Shown: positions 40,445-49,755, counted from the first letter of the stretch. The stretch: DNA of 64,000 bases from Bifidobacterium bohemicum DSM 22767 (GCF_000741525.1 NZ_JGYP01000004.1:90676-154675), one strand, 5' to 3'. Notes: generated by a model from the letters alone, not told the origin. Program-made: numbers and translations.

Positions 40445-41632
40445 TCATGAAAGCCAGCGTATGAGAATGTCGGCCAGAAGCTCCAACTCGCCTTCGGGCA
40501 ACTGTTCGTCGGCCTTGTGCGCCAGAAGCGGCGAACCGGCGCCAAGGTTCACCGCGGGAACGCCAATTGACGAGAACCGCGCCACGTCGGTCCAACCCAG
40601 CTTCGCCAGCGGCACCCGCCCCGTACGTTCGCGCACCAGACTGGCCAGTGACACCGCCAGCGGCGAGTCCATGCCGGGACGGGCAGAAGGCGATTCGTCC
40701 TTCATTTCAATACCGAAGCCCTCGAACATGCCTCCGGTGGCCGTGTGTTCACCGTTGCCGAGCTCGGCGCCCGTGTCCGACCCCATCATGAGCGTCTTGG
40801 CCGCTTCGATGCTCTTGTCCGGAGCGAAACGGTAGTTGACGTGCACACGGCACTGGTCAGGAATGATGTTGGTGCCGCTGCCACCGGAGATGAGGGTTGC
40901 ATTGACGCCCTCGCGATAGACAAGGCCGTCCACCTCCACGTCCTGCGGCTCGTAGGAGGCCAGACGGTTGAGAACATCGGCCGCCTTATGTATCGCGTTG
41001 TCGCCCATCCACGCGCGGGCCGAATGCGCGGCTATGCCGTGGGTCACCACGTCGAAGCGCATGGTGCCGTTGCAACCGCCTTCGATGCCGCAGTCGGTCG
41101 GCTCGCCGATGATGGCGAAATCACCTTGAATCCAGTCGGGGTGCGCGGTGGCGACACGGAACAGGCCGTTCTTCTCGGCGGCCACCTCCTCATGGTCGTA
41201 GAAGACGAAGGTCAGGTCGTATTTCGGGTCGGTCAGGGTGGCGGCCAGATAGAGCATCACCGCGTCACTGCCCTTCATGTCCACGGCGCCGCGGCCGAAC
41301 ATCACGCGCTCGCCGGGGTGCGCGGTCCGCACGTCGTCACGAACCTGCGGATCGTCGGGCTCAAGCCAGCGGGGAGGGAAATTGCCAAGCGCCGGCACCG
41401 TGTCGAGATGACCGGCGAGCACCACGCGTTGCGGCCTACCGAGCGAGGTGGACGCGACCACGGTGTCGCCCATCCGCCGCACATCCAGATGCGGCTGCGC
41501 GTTGAGGAACGCCTCGACATCATCGGCGATCGCCCTCTCCTCGTCGCTGACGGAATGCACGCGCATCAACGCACCGAAAAGGTCGGCCAGCACCTGCGGG
41601 CGTTCGGCACCAGGTTCAATCACAAGAGTCAT
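40445..41632 (-). CDS. dapE: Succinyl-diaminopimelate desuccinylase (M20 metallopeptidase family)
   Basis: Removes succinate from N-succinyl-LL-diaminopimelate in lysine and peptidoglycan precursor synthesis. The M20 fold shows the di-metal ligands: AGHLDTVP, the bridging Asp in GRGAVDMKGSDAV, catalytic EE in YDHEEVAAEKNG, EPT in IIGEPTDCGIEGG, and the last His in GSPLLAHKADEQ. 395 residues, near the 375 of E. coli DapE; the GxDS details fit the actinobacterial DapE type. ATG 41632 begins MTLVIEPG; longer frames add Arg-rich sequence with no family match. No Shine-Dalgarno site; TACGAT lies six bases upstream, as for a leaderless gene. Confidence 0.88.
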   Translation of the reverse strand: MTLVIEPGAERPQVLADLFGALMRVHSVSDEERAIADDVEAFLNAQPHLDVRRMGDTVVASTSLGRPQRVVLAGHLDTVPALGNFPPRWLEPDDPQVRDDVRTAHPGERVMFGRGAVDMKGSDAVMLYLAATLTDPKYDLTFVFYDHEEVAAEKNGLFRVATAHPDWIQGDFAIIGEPTDCGIEGGCNGTMRFDVVTHGIAAHSARAWMGDNAIHKAADVLNRLASYEPQDVEVDGLVYREGVNATLISGGSGTNIIPDQCRVHVNYRFAPDKSIEAAKTLMMGSDTGAELGNGEHTATGGMFEGFGIEMKDESPSARPGMDSPLAVSLASLVRERTGRVPLAKLGWTDVARFSSIGVPAVNLGAGSPLLAHKADEQLPEGELELLADILIRWLS

Positions 41633-42069
41633 GCCGCCATCGTACCCCGGCCGCGCCCGCCATGCCGCATTCGTCCGCATGCCGCATCTTCGACGATCTC
41701 GATCACGCCACACCACGGACATCCCGCCGGCATGACGACGGCAAACGGTCCTTCATCAATGCGCGGGGCCCCGTGGCGAACCTGTCACCAGTGACGCGGT
41801 TCCATACGACCGGGCTCGCACCGCCGCCATGTCGGAAACGGTGCCATGCGATTATCCGGATCCGCAATTTGACGGCGGGCCTGCGCAAGTCGGAACCGTC
41901 CCGACAATCGCGGCTACGACCATGAACATGAACGGTTTCAACGAAATTCCAGACAGCGAGGCACACTTGAACAATAAAGACGTCCCGAGAAACGGGTCGT
42001 CGAATCTGCGCTCCGGCTGGAATACAGACAGATTGCGTCCATATCGCGAGAATATGGGAGAGGTGTCAG
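41633..42069. other. Spacer between divergent dapE and AEC permease genes
   Basis: No gene is supported on either strand. The first bases hold the likely dapE -10 (TACGAT, minus strand). The AEC gene is preceded by GAGAGGTG. I see no clear operator. Confidence 0.4.
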
Positions 42070-43011
42070 ATGGGCTTACTGAGTGCAATGCAGGGTTTCG
42101 TGGTGATCGGCATCATCATAGGCGTGGGCTATGTGGCGGCGAGGCTGCGGGTGGCCGGGTCTACCGCGCAGATGGTGCTCAACCAGTACGCCTTCTTCGT
42201 GACCAACCCGTTCCTCATGTTCGCTATCCTGTCCAAAGAGCCGATCACGAAGATCTTCCACTCCTCCATCGTCGTCGCGTTCTTCTCGGCCTTGGCGGTA
42301 GGCCTGCTCTTCCTGATCATCAACCGACTCCTCTTCCATATGGACGGAGCCCACGCCACCATCGGCGCGCTCAACTCGCTGTATCTCAACTCCAACAACA
42401 TCGGTCTGCCGATCGCCACTTACATTCTGGGCAATCCCGCGCTGGTGGCGCCCATTCTCGTGATGCAGCAGGCCGTTTTCACGCCCATCGCCCTGACCGC
42501 GCTCGACGTGACGACCACCGGCAAGACTTCCGTCAAGCGAATCCTGGCCCAACCGCTGCACCAACCGCTGCTGATCGGGTCGCTCGGCGGCATCGCGGTC
42601 TCGGCCTTCACATCCATGACGGGCCATTACCCGATCCCGAAGTTCATCTACGACCCGATCTACATGATTGGCCAGGCGGCGGTGCCCATGATCCTCATGG
42701 CGTTCGGCATGTCGCTGCACGGCACGAAACCGTTGCAGAACAAAACGAACCGGTCGGCCAATATCGTCGTAACCATTCTCAAGAACGTGGTGATGCCCCT
42801 GATCGCATTCCTGATCTCGTACTTTATCATGGGCTTCCGGGGCAAGGTGCTGTACGCGTGCGTCGTACTCGCCGCACTCCCCGCCGGGCAGAACGTCTAC
42901 AACTACGCCGCCCGCTATAACGTCGGCACCACCTTCGCCCGCGACGGCGTGCTGCTTTCGACCGTCACCAGCCCCATCGTCATCGCCATCATCGCCACGT
43001 TCCTCAGTTGA
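42070..43011 (+). CDS. AEC (auxin efflux carrier) family transporter
   Basis: Secondary transporter of the bile/arsenite/riboflavin superfamily. 313 residues with ten hydrophobic segments, five and five, broken by a loop near residue 160 (DVTTTGKTSVKRILAQPLHQP). The motif LNSLYLNSNNIGLPIATYIL with its NNIGLP core marks the family. Bacterial AEC members move malate, other organic acids, or amino acids; the substrate cannot be told. GAGAGGTG lies seven bases before the ATG. It stands alone between divergent dapE and convergent maf-nudix. Confidence 0.88.
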   Translation: MGLLSAMQGFVVIGIIIGVGYVAARLRVAGSTAQMVLNQYAFFVTNPFLMFAILSKEPITKIFHSSIVVAFFSALAVGLLFLIINRLLFHMDGAHATIGALNSLYLNSNNIGLPIATYILGNPALVAPILVMQQAVFTPIALTALDVTTTGKTSVKRILAQPLHQPLLIGSLGGIAVSAFTSMTGHYPIPKFIYDPIYMIGQAAVPMILMAFGMSLHGTKPLQNKTNRSANIVVTILKNVVMPLIAFLISYFIMGFRGKVLYACVVLAALPAGQNVYNYAARYNVGTTFARDGVLLSTVTSPIVIAIIATFLS

Positions 43012-43200
43012 ACAGGGCGACGGGAATATAGCCCATCGTTTCCGTCGGCACGGTACGAGGCGACAGCGTTACCCATGCCCGAAAGGCCGGCGACCGATTG
43101 TGTCGGTCACATTAATGGGTCGATCCGGTCTATCTAATCGATGCGGTCAATCCAGACAACCCGGTCAAACCGAACAACCAGAACAAACCGAACAACCCAA

Positions 43201-44877
43201 TCAGTCGGCCGAGGCAGACAGCTGCTTGAGACGTTTGGCGAAACGTGGCCAATCCGAGCGGAAAGCCGTCAGGAGTTTCAAATTCGACACCTGACCGACC
43301 GGCACCCACTCAATCTCAATGCTCTCGTCATCGCCCACACTCGGCTCGACGCGATGGCCGGGCTTTTCAAAGGCGAGAACAGTGGTGTAGGCCCATGGGC
43401 CGTGATCCTCGCGATAGGTGCCGACCACTTCGATATCGTCCGGGTCGATGCCCGCCTCTTCGCAACTCTCGCGCAATGCGCCCTCAATCGGGTTCTCGCC
43501 GGTCGCAAGGGCCCCTCCGGGCACTCCCCAAGTGCCGCCCTCCGCGCTCCATGCCGCACGGTGTTGCATTACAATATGGGTGATCTCACCACTCTCCGCA
43601 TTCCGGCGCGCCAGCAGAACGCCGGCCGCTCCGTTAAGACCCCAATGGCGACGCCCGCACACACAATCGACCCAGCCGTCTCCCGGCTGTCGAATATTGT
43701 TCTTGGGCGGCACAACCGAGGTCGGGTCGTACTGCGCCGACAAGCCGGGCTCGGCGGCGCCGGAAACATCAGCAGGGTCTCCGGGACGACCTGAATCGGC
43801 TGAATCGGAATCACCATAGATGTCGGAAATGTCCGAACCGTCAGAACCGTCACTGGCATCGGAACCGTCAGGTTCAACGTTACCGGTGCGAGCGCCGGAA
43901 TTACCGGAATCAGCTTGACCGGAGGCAGTGGCCGAACCGGGAGCCATCCTACCCACGGCCGCAGCTCCCAGGCCGACATTCCACAAATCCGACCACCGCG
44001 CACCCATCTCAACGACCATGCGCCGCAGCAATGGCAGGCTCAACCCAAGGACCCCGCTCGGATCACCATCGACGCCTTCGATGAACGCACCGCCCAGCCC
44101 CTCCAACGTGAAGCAGCCGGCAACCTCAAGCGGCTCGCCCGAAGCCACGTATGCCTCAATATCGTCGTCGGAGTAATCCGAGAACGTCACCTTCGCGAAG
44201 CTGGCGCCGCTCAAAGCCCTGCCACTGGCGAAATCGACCAGACTGTGCCCGGTCCACAGCTCGCCGGACTTGCCACGCATCGCACGCAGCCGTTCGCGCG
44301 CAACCTGTGGGGTGTGAGGCTTTCCGAACGCCACGCCGTCAAACAAAAACATCGAATCGCAACCGATGATGAACGGACCGATATCCGACCCGGCGAAACC
44401 GGGATCAGAGCGCTGGGCGCGCTCAATCGGCTCGACGTTAACAGGTACCGTATACGACGAAAAATCACGCGTTGCCGTCGAATTCCGTCCCCCGAACGCG
44501 TTGGCGCCCCAAGCTTGAGAACCGCTGCCGGACTTGTCGGAAAAGGTGTCGCGCCGCGAAAGTCCTTTCCCGTCTTGAGCATCGGCCCCAACGGCCTTCA
44601 TCGGATAAGCCGTCACTTGCTCACCGCTGGCGGCCGCGGCGGTATCGGCCACGGCCCGATACGCTCGGTAGACCGCCTTTGCCTTGGCTTTGGCAAGCAG
44701 AGAAACGCGCTCCTCGCACGTCAAATCACTTTGCGCCACCCCACGAACTTCGGCCGCATGAGCCACTACGGCCGGCTCATCCACGCGCGAGACACGGATT
44801 ACCGGACTGATGCCGGCCGCTTCAAGCACATTGCGACGCGAAGGTGACTGCGAGGCAAGAATCAGTGGAATGGACAT
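43201..44877 (-). CDS. Maf-like nucleotide pyrophosphatase fused to a Nudix hydrolase
   Basis: Two house-cleaning nucleotidases in one chain of about 558 residues. Maf part: LILASQSPSRRNVLEAAGI at the start, IIGCDSMFLFDGVAFGKP (catalytic Asp), and LEGLGGAFIEGVDGDPSGVLGL at its end, with a ~60-residue insert after the first helix. An acidic Ser/Asp/Gly linker (about 330-395) leads to a Nudix domain with GALATGENPIEGALRESCEEAGI (G-x5-E-x7-RE-x2-EE-x-G). Maf hydrolyses odd NTPs such as dTTP, UTP or modified ones; the Nudix substrate is unknown. ATG 44877 has GGAG five bases upstream. Such a fusion is unusual outside bifidobacteria, as far as I know. Confidence 0.9.
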   Translation of the reverse strand: MSIPLILASQSPSRRNVLEAAGISPVIRVSRVDEPAVVAHAAEVRGVAQSDLTCEERVSLLAKAKAKAVYRAYRAVADTAAAASGEQVTAYPMKAVGADAQDGKGLSRRDTFSDKSGSGSQAWGANAFGGRNSTATRDFSSYTVPVNVEPIERAQRSDPGFAGSDIGPFIIGCDSMFLFDGVAFGKPHTPQVARERLRAMRGKSGELWTGHSLVDFASGRALSGASFAKVTFSDYSDDDIEAYVASGEPLEVAGCFTLEGLGGAFIEGVDGDPSGVLGLSLPLLRRMVVEMGARWSDLWNVGLGAAAVGRMAPGSATASGQADSGNSGARTGNVEPDGSDASDGSDGSDISDIYGDSDSADSGRPGDPADVSGAAEPGLSAQYDPTSVVPPKNNIRQPGDGWVDCVCGRRHWGLNGAAGVLLARRNAESGEITHIVMQHRAAWSAEGGTWGVPGGALATGENPIEGALRESCEEAGIDPDDIEVVGTYREDHGPWAYTTVLAFEKPGHRVEPSVGDDESIEIEWVPVGQVSNLKLLTAFRSDWPRFAKRLKQLSASAD

Positions 44878-45272
44878 ATACGCTCCAGACATGCAGGACG
44901 ATCGAATACCTATGTCTGTCTATGGTACCCGCCACCCGAACGGCAACCAATCCGATCGCACTGGCCATCGCCGGCAAATACATAAGCCGGGGCCGGCGCT
45001 GTTACACGGTCGGCTCAATGCGTTGAAACAAGAATAAAACGTTGATAAATCAACATATTACTCATTCAACAATCATCACTTCCCAAGGTTTTTCAGTAGA
45101 GCCGATCAAGGGGAACGCAGCAGTGGCGGCAAGTCGGTTTTACGCTATTCGCTGACATAACCGACATTGCGACAACCAGAAGACCCGAAGCCGCACGGCG
45201 TGCGAAACGACGCGACGGAAGACTAAATCCGCGAACCTTCACAATCTGCCACAGGCACAGCCCGTCCCGAAA
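44878..45272. other. 395-base gap between lacI-type gene and maf-nudix
   Basis: No gene is supported. AT-rich bases near 45035-45075 (AAGAATAAAACGTTGATAAA) may hold a maf-nudix promoter on the minus strand or simply spacer. I see no strong hairpin. Confidence 0.35.
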
Positions 45273-46391
45273 TCATAGATGCGGCACGGGACCCAGCGAG
45301 CGCCGTTGGATCACTCTCGCCGGAATCAGACCCACACCGTGAGCGTTGGAGCTGTAGACCGTCTGCACGTCGCCACCCAGAAGACGCAACGTCTCGCGCA
45401 TCGCCGCCGTGCCAAGTTCCTCGAAATCGGGTCGCACCGTGGAAAGCGGCGGCCACAGGTCATCCATGCCGGTCATATCGTCAAAACCGACCAAGCTGAT
45501 GTCTTGGGGAATGCGCAACCCATGTTCATGCAACGCGCGAGCCACGCCCACCGCCTGGGCGTCGTTGGCGGTGACGACGACCGTCGGTTTGCTCTCCCCC
45601 GTGGCGCCGATACGTTCAAGGTCGTGATTCATCCGGGAATATGCCTCCGAGGACTCCCACGAGTTGCACTCAATCTCCCGTGACTCTATGGTGTGCGCCG
45701 CGGCGGCCTTACGCCATCCCAACAGTCTTGTGGCCGCGTCTCGCCATTGAAGCGGACCGGTGAAGTAGAGCGCCGAATGATGGCCGAATCGTGCGACGAG
45801 TCGAGCAACCTCGGCCATCGCGTTCCATTGGTCGAGACCAACCAGTGCCGTGCGACGCCGCTCGTCGGACTGCATCATCCGCCCAGCCTGCCCCATTGAC
45901 AGGGATCCGTGGGTCGAAGTGATCATGACTCGCGGCTGACGGAACCGCACCCGGCAGGCCGCAGAGAACATCACATCGGTCGGCGTGATGAAGATGAAGG
46001 CATCAACGTTCTGCTCATCGAACGAGCGGCAGAGCTCCTCGAACTCGCTTTGCGTGCACAACGCCTCGTGCACCATGGACACCGCAAGAAAAAGATTGTG
46101 GCGCCGAGCCATTTCCTCGATGGACGAAATCGCCGAAACCGGCCCGTAAAAATGCTGACCGCCTGCAATCAGGCCAATGGTGTGCGACCGACGGGAAGCC
46201 AATGTGCGAGCCGAATTGCTGGGTCGATAATGCAGTACGTCTATGGCGTGCTGCACTCGTGCCCGCGTGGACGCAGAGACGTTCGGAGAATGATTGATGA
46301 CACGTGAAACCGTCTGATGACTGACCCCGGCCATCTGTGCCACTTCAAACATCGAGGCGCGTTTGTCCAATCGACTCTCGTCGTCCATCAT
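45273..46391 (-). CDS. LacI-family transcriptional regulator
   Basis: Sugar-responsive repressor. 372 residues: helix-turn-helix with MFEVAQMAGVSHQTVSRVIN and hinge helix PSNSARTLASRR, then a periplasmic-binding-like sensor domain (ending in DISLVGFDDMTG and STVRPDFEELG). The ligand is unknown; no sugar-use genes sit next to it, though a GH43 glycosidase appears 17 kb away. Two in-frame ATGs are adjacent; GGAAGG is better spaced for the second, so the protein may start one residue later. A GTGAACGCTCAC palindrome overlies its likely transcription start, so it probably represses itself. Confidence 0.93.
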   Translation of the reverse strand: MMDDESRLDKRASMFEVAQMAGVSHQTVSRVINHSPNVSASTRARVQHAIDVLHYRPSNSARTLASRRSHTIGLIAGGQHFYGPVSAISSIEEMARRHNLFLAVSMVHEALCTQSEFEELCRSFDEQNVDAFIFITPTDVMFSAACRVRFRQPRVMITSTHGSLSMGQAGRMMQSDERRRTALVGLDQWNAMAEVARLVARFGHHSALYFTGPLQWRDAATRLLGWRKAAAAHTIESREIECNSWESSEAYSRMNHDLERIGATGESKPTVVVTANDAQAVGVARALHEHGLRIPQDISLVGFDDMTGMDDLWPPLSTVRPDFEELGTAAMRETLRLLGGDVQTVYSSNAHGVGLIPARVIQRRSLGPVPHL

Positions 46392-46495
46392 TGCCTTCCG
46401 TTCTACCTTCCTGTCGCCACTTGAAAGCCGTCGACAGGCTCACCCTGACGGCAACCGACAACTCCATGCCACTACTCAGCCGAATGCGTCAGACA

Positions 46496-46514
46496 GTGAA
46501 CGCTCACAATTCTA
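46496..46514 (-). promoter_or_regulatory. LacI-type operator with adjacent -10 upstream of the lacI-like gene
   Basis: GTGAACGCTCAC at 46496-46507 is a LacI-type palindrome (GTGA..CG..TCAC). TAGAAT on the minus strand (46509-46514) lies just upstream of it. The operator would cover the transcription start, fitting autorepression. Confidence 0.6.
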
Positions 46515-46654
46515 GCGCATCACCGAAACCGAAGGATTCTGGACGCCGCCGCAATGCCACCGTTCCAACAGGCGCCGTCAGTCCACGCCGCAACAGGTCG
46601 CAACCCGACAGGTCGCAATCGGCTATATCGCACCCGACCGGCCTCACAACCGGC

Positions 46655-47644
46655 TTACGTCAGATGCCACGAAAGCCGATGCAATGCGGTCGGGCCATAC
46701 TTCGCAATGGCGGCCCGATGCGCGGCGGACCCATAGCCTTTATTGCGAACCCAACCATACGGGGCATACTGCGCGTTGCCTTGAGCCAGACCGACGATGA
46801 ACCGGTCACGCGTCACCTTTGCGATCACCGAGGCGGCGGAGACCAGCGCACAGCTCTGGTCCGCCTTGACTTTCGTGGTGATATTGGCGGGCACCGGCAC
46901 TTGCGGCGCTTCGAATGTATTGAGCGCCTTGGTGATATAGTCGTTGGGCCCGTCAAGTATCGCACCGACGCAAACGGCACCGGTCGGATCCGTTGAAGCC
47001 TGATGCGGGACTCTGATTCGTCCATCATCTGTCGAGCCGCCGTCCACGGCCGAAACGCCGACCCCCAGTTCACGCTCGAGCTCGTTGAGGGCCCGCAACG
47101 CCGCAATGCCCAGAGCGTAGGAGATGCCCCAATCGTCGATTTCCACGTTACTGGCCTGGCCGACGGCACTCGCACAACACCACGAACGCAACGGTTCGAA
47201 CATGACCTCGCGCTTGGACTCGGTCAGCAATTTGGAATCAGTAAGCCCTTGAGGCACCTGCAAATCGGGAATATCCTTGGCCCATAGGGCTGCCGCCCCC
47301 ACCATGACCGGCCCGGCGAGCGCGCCACGTCCGACCTCGTCGAAGCCGACCACGAGATCGAAGCCATCGGCGGCAATCCGCGCCTCCAGCTCGAGGGTCG
47401 GCCAGGAATGAGCCACTCGACGGGCATGCTTCCGCTCGCTCACGCCGTCCATCCGATGGTCGCGGTCGGACGGATTCGTTTGACGTGCCGAATCCGTCAG
47501 ACCCGCCCGCCTGACAGGGTTGGCGGCACCCGCCAAGCCGGCCGGACTCATTGGATTGGAGGAATCCAGCCGATTCCTCTGACCGGCCAGATCCGCGGAA
47601 TCCCGCTGGGACGCCGAAAACTTCCGATTCACCTGAGGTACCAC
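46655..47644 (-). CDS. rnhB: Ribonuclease HII
   Basis: Cuts RNA in RNA-DNA hybrids and at single ribonucleotides. The conserved acidic residues are visible: VGFDEVGRGALAGPVMVGAAA (Asp, Glu), LTDSKLLTESKRE, AVDGG, and VSAASVIAKVTRDRF. The C-terminus YGWVRNKGYGSAAHRAAI is typical. An N-terminal region of about 100 residues is Arg/Asn/Ala rich and lacks a family match; the start is uncertain. GTG 47644 (just after lepB, with GGAGG two bases before) and later GTG/ATG codons are all possible, as is an ATG at 47704 overlapping lepB. It is downstream of lepB on the same strand, a frequent actinobacterial pair. Confidence 0.9.
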   Translation of the reverse strand: MVPQVNRKFSASQRDSADLAGQRNRLDSSNPMSPAGLAGAANPVRRAGLTDSARQTNPSDRDHRMDGVSERKHARRVAHSWPTLELEARIAADGFDLVVGFDEVGRGALAGPVMVGAAALWAKDIPDLQVPQGLTDSKLLTESKREVMFEPLRSWCCASAVGQASNVEIDDWGISYALGIAALRALNELERELGVGVSAVDGGSTDDGRIRVPHQASTDPTGAVCVGAILDGPNDYITKALNTFEAPQVPVPANITTKVKADQSCALVSAASVIAKVTRDRFIVGLAQGNAQYAPYGWVRNKGYGSAAHRAAIAKYGPTALHRLSWHLT

Positions 47645-47666
47645 ATCCTCCGCGCATCCACACCAC

Positions 47667-48419
47667 TCACGAATGTTCCGCCCCGGGTATTGCAGTGAAC
47701 ACATCGTGATGCGAATGCAATATGCCAAAATGTTTAATCGGCGCGATCGTAAGGAAGGCGACGCCCCGCACCCGCGAAATCGGGACCAGGCCGTTGTTCC
47801 CATCATCTGGATGGTAGCGGGAGTCAGAGGAGTTTGCACGGTTGTCGCCCAACACGAAGACATTGCCTTCGGTCACTTTGACGCTGAAGGCGAAATCACT
47901 CGGCTGGGTGCCCTTGCGTATATATGAGCTCTCGTCAATCGCCACGCCGTTGATGGTGACCGGACTGCCCTTGCCCTTGCAGGCCACCGTATCGCCCGGC
48001 AGGCCGATCAACCGTTTAATCAGGTCGTTCGAGCCGAAGCTGTCAGTCGATTTGAGCCAATTGGCGGGATCCTTGAACACGACCACATCGCCGCGCCTGA
48101 GCGGCATGACCTTGGGAGCCAAACGGTTGGTAATCACACGGTCACCGATCTCGATGGTATCCTCCATCGAACCCGACGGAATCCGGTAGGCTCCGACAAC
48201 GAACACACGCAGTAACGTGAAAACCAGCACCAGGTTGATGATGAACACCAGCAGGTCCAGAACGTCTTTGGAAGTGAACCCGTCCGTTCTTGCGTGACGT
48301 TTCTTGGACTTCCCGACAGCGGAGGACCCTGCATCGAGGTCGGGTTCCAAACCGTGATTCGCCACCTCGACGATATGCCGATCCTCATCGCGTCCCTGAT
48401 CCGGGCTGTTCGGCATCAT
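47667..48419 (-). CDS. lepB: Signal peptidase I
   Basis: Removes signal peptides from exported proteins, including the two surface proteins in this window. 250 residues: 50-residue cytoplasmic lead, one membrane helix near 53-75, catalytic Ser84 in IPSGSMEDT, general-base Lys135 in LIKRLIGLPGD, and FVLGDNRANSSDSRYH (box E). The fold and length match Gram-positive SPase I. It follows rplS in the opposite order seen in many actinobacteria: rplS-lepB-rnhB run in the same direction here. Confidence 0.95.
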   Translation of the reverse strand: MMPNSPDQGRDEDRHIVEVANHGLEPDLDAGSSAVGKSKKRHARTDGFTSKDVLDLLVFIINLVLVFTLLRVFVVGAYRIPSGSMEDTIEIGDRVITNRLAPKVMPLRRGDVVVFKDPANWLKSTDSFGSNDLIKRLIGLPGDTVACKGKGSPVTINGVAIDESSYIRKGTQPSDFAFSVKVTEGNVFVLGDNRANSSDSRYHPDDGNNGLVPISRVRGVAFLTIAPIKHFGILHSHHDVFTAIPGAEHS

Positions 48420-48605
48420 ATCACTCCCATCAAAAACCTCTACATTACATCGCTCAGACCAGCATAGCCGTACAGCAGGAACGCATTACGGACTGCGATA
48501 GGCTCTTCACCTTCTTTTTTGCAGATCCTGTCGATTCGGGCAACTTCCCCCCCACAACACGACGAGGCAAAACCGCAAGCCGACCAAGCCAACGTCAGAA
48601 CATAC

Positions 48606-48639
48606 AAAAACGGCGGCGGAGCAAACCTCCGACCGCCGC
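48606..48639 (-). terminator. Terminator of rplS
   Basis: Minus strand CGGCGGTCGGAG, GTTTG, CTCCGCCGCCG, followed by TTTTTG. A strong GC stem with one bulge, 16 bases past the rplS stop. Confidence 0.85.
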
Positions 48640-48654
48640 AAAAGGCTCAGAACC

Positions 48655-49023
48655 TCACGCCTTGGCGCTGTTGTCCTGACGCTCGACGATACGTGCGGAC
48701 TTGCCGCGACGAGTGCGCAGGTAGTAGAGCTTCGCACGACGAACGCGACCACGACGAGTCACCTTGATCGAGTCGATCATCGGGGAATGCAGCGGGAAAC
48801 GGCGTTCCACACCGTTGCCGAAGCTGATCTTACGCACGACGAACGTCTCACGCAGGCCGGAGCCCTGACGAGCGATCACCACGCCGGTGAACGCCTGAAG
48901 ACGGAAGTTGTTGCCTTCCTGAATCTTGACGTTGACCTCGACGGTGTCTCCCGGACGGAAATCCGGAATGCTCTCGGCGGGCTTGAGCTGCTTGGCCTCA
49001 AAGGCCTCAATAGCGTTAACCAT
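48655..49023 (-). CDS. rplS: Large ribosomal subunit protein L19
   Basis: Sits at the 30S-50S interface. 122 residues from [14 protein letters not shown]; includes [33 protein letters not shown], and [23 protein letters not shown], the L19 signature. An in-frame extension of eleven codons exists, but the ATG at 49023 matches the normal length. Followed by a strong terminator. Confidence 0.96.
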   Translation of the reverse strand: MVNAIEAFEAKQLKPAESIPDFRPGDTVEVNVKIQEGNNFRLQAFTGVVIARQGSGLRETFVVRKISFGNGVERRFPLHSPMIDSIKVTRRGRVRRAKLYYLRTRRGKSARIVERQDNSAKA

Positions 49024-49602
49024 TGTTTCACCTGTCGCCGCCGCATACCGGCGCACATGTCAGGGGTGCCCTGCCTCGCCACCGACCCAAGGCCGGCACA
49101 CGGCGCAACGCACCCAATCCACCATTCGGCGGACCACCCGCCGAACGCAAGCCGATTCGCCGCTACGACATCTAAATCGCACGACTGAACCACAACGGAG
49201 GCGCACCTATGCGGCAGCGCACCCCCTTGGCATAACAACAGTAGGCAATTCTATCCTCGCGTTCAGACAGCCCGGCAAGAGCCCGTCGGAAGGTTGGCCG
49301 AGCAATCGATCAGCGCGAACGATTCCAACCACGGAACTCGTCACCGGTCACAGTGCATTGGTCACCGGCAAATCGACGGACCGCCATGCTCTCAAAGCAT
49401 TAGTGCACCTCAACCGTAAACCACCGCATGGCAGTGCGGACTACGCTTCAGTTCACCGACCGAATCGTGGGTCTTCCCCACGGAGCCCGAACCCCCGACA
49501 ACCGGCTTTCGCACTACGTGCATTCGGCTTGACTTTTGTCTCAAACGTGCCTAGGTTGGTCATAATACATACCTATCGTTCGACGTGAAGGAGGTGGGGA
49601 TC
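49024..49602. other. 579-base gap between divergent rplS and the ABC transporter leader
   Basis: No gene is supported. It should hold the rplS promoter (minus strand) and, at 49529-49557, a good plus-strand promoter for the transporter unit. GGAGGTGGGG at 49590-49599 is the Shine-Dalgarno site of a very short ORF. Confidence 0.45.
49529..49557 (+). promoter_or_regulatory. Promoter of the uORF-ABC transporter unit
   Basis: TTGACT, a 17-base spacer, TAGGTT. Near-ideal -35 and fair -10 with ideal spacing; it lies about 45 bases before the short ORF at 49603. Confidence 0.6.
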
Positions 49603-49686
49603 ATGACAGACGATCTGCCGAGTAGTTCTAACGATCTACATCATTTATGCTTAAACATCCTTTCCCACTTCGGCGAGACGGTCTGA
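49603..49686 (+). CDS. Very short ORF in the transporter leader (27 codons), possible leader peptide
   Basis: Encodes MTDDLPSSSNDLHH, then LCLNILSHFGETV. Its ATG has AAGGAGGTGG five bases upstream, one of the best Shine-Dalgarno sites in the window, and a promoter (TTGACT-17-TAGGTT) stands just before it. It ends 195 bases before the permease start. A stable hairpin (49713-49755) lies between. It could be a regulatory leader peptide or a small membrane-free protein. No family is recognised, and the coding claim rests on the start signals only. Confidence 0.5.
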   Translation: MTDDLPSSSNDLHHLCLNILSHFGETV

Positions 49687-49712
49687 TACGCGGCTGAGCG
49701 ATGATGCGGCAT

Positions 49713-49755
49713 AAGGCATCTGTCCTGTCTGAATCTTCGGACGGACAGTTGCCTT
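49713..49755 (+). promoter_or_regulatory. Stable hairpin in the transporter leader
   Basis: AAGGCA pairs with TGCCTT, and inside it CTGTCC with GGACAG, then GTC with GAC, around TGAATCTTCG. It follows the short ORF by 26 bases and is not followed by a T run, so it is not a simple terminator. It may be part of an attenuation or binding structure, or an RNA-processing site. Confidence 0.5.
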
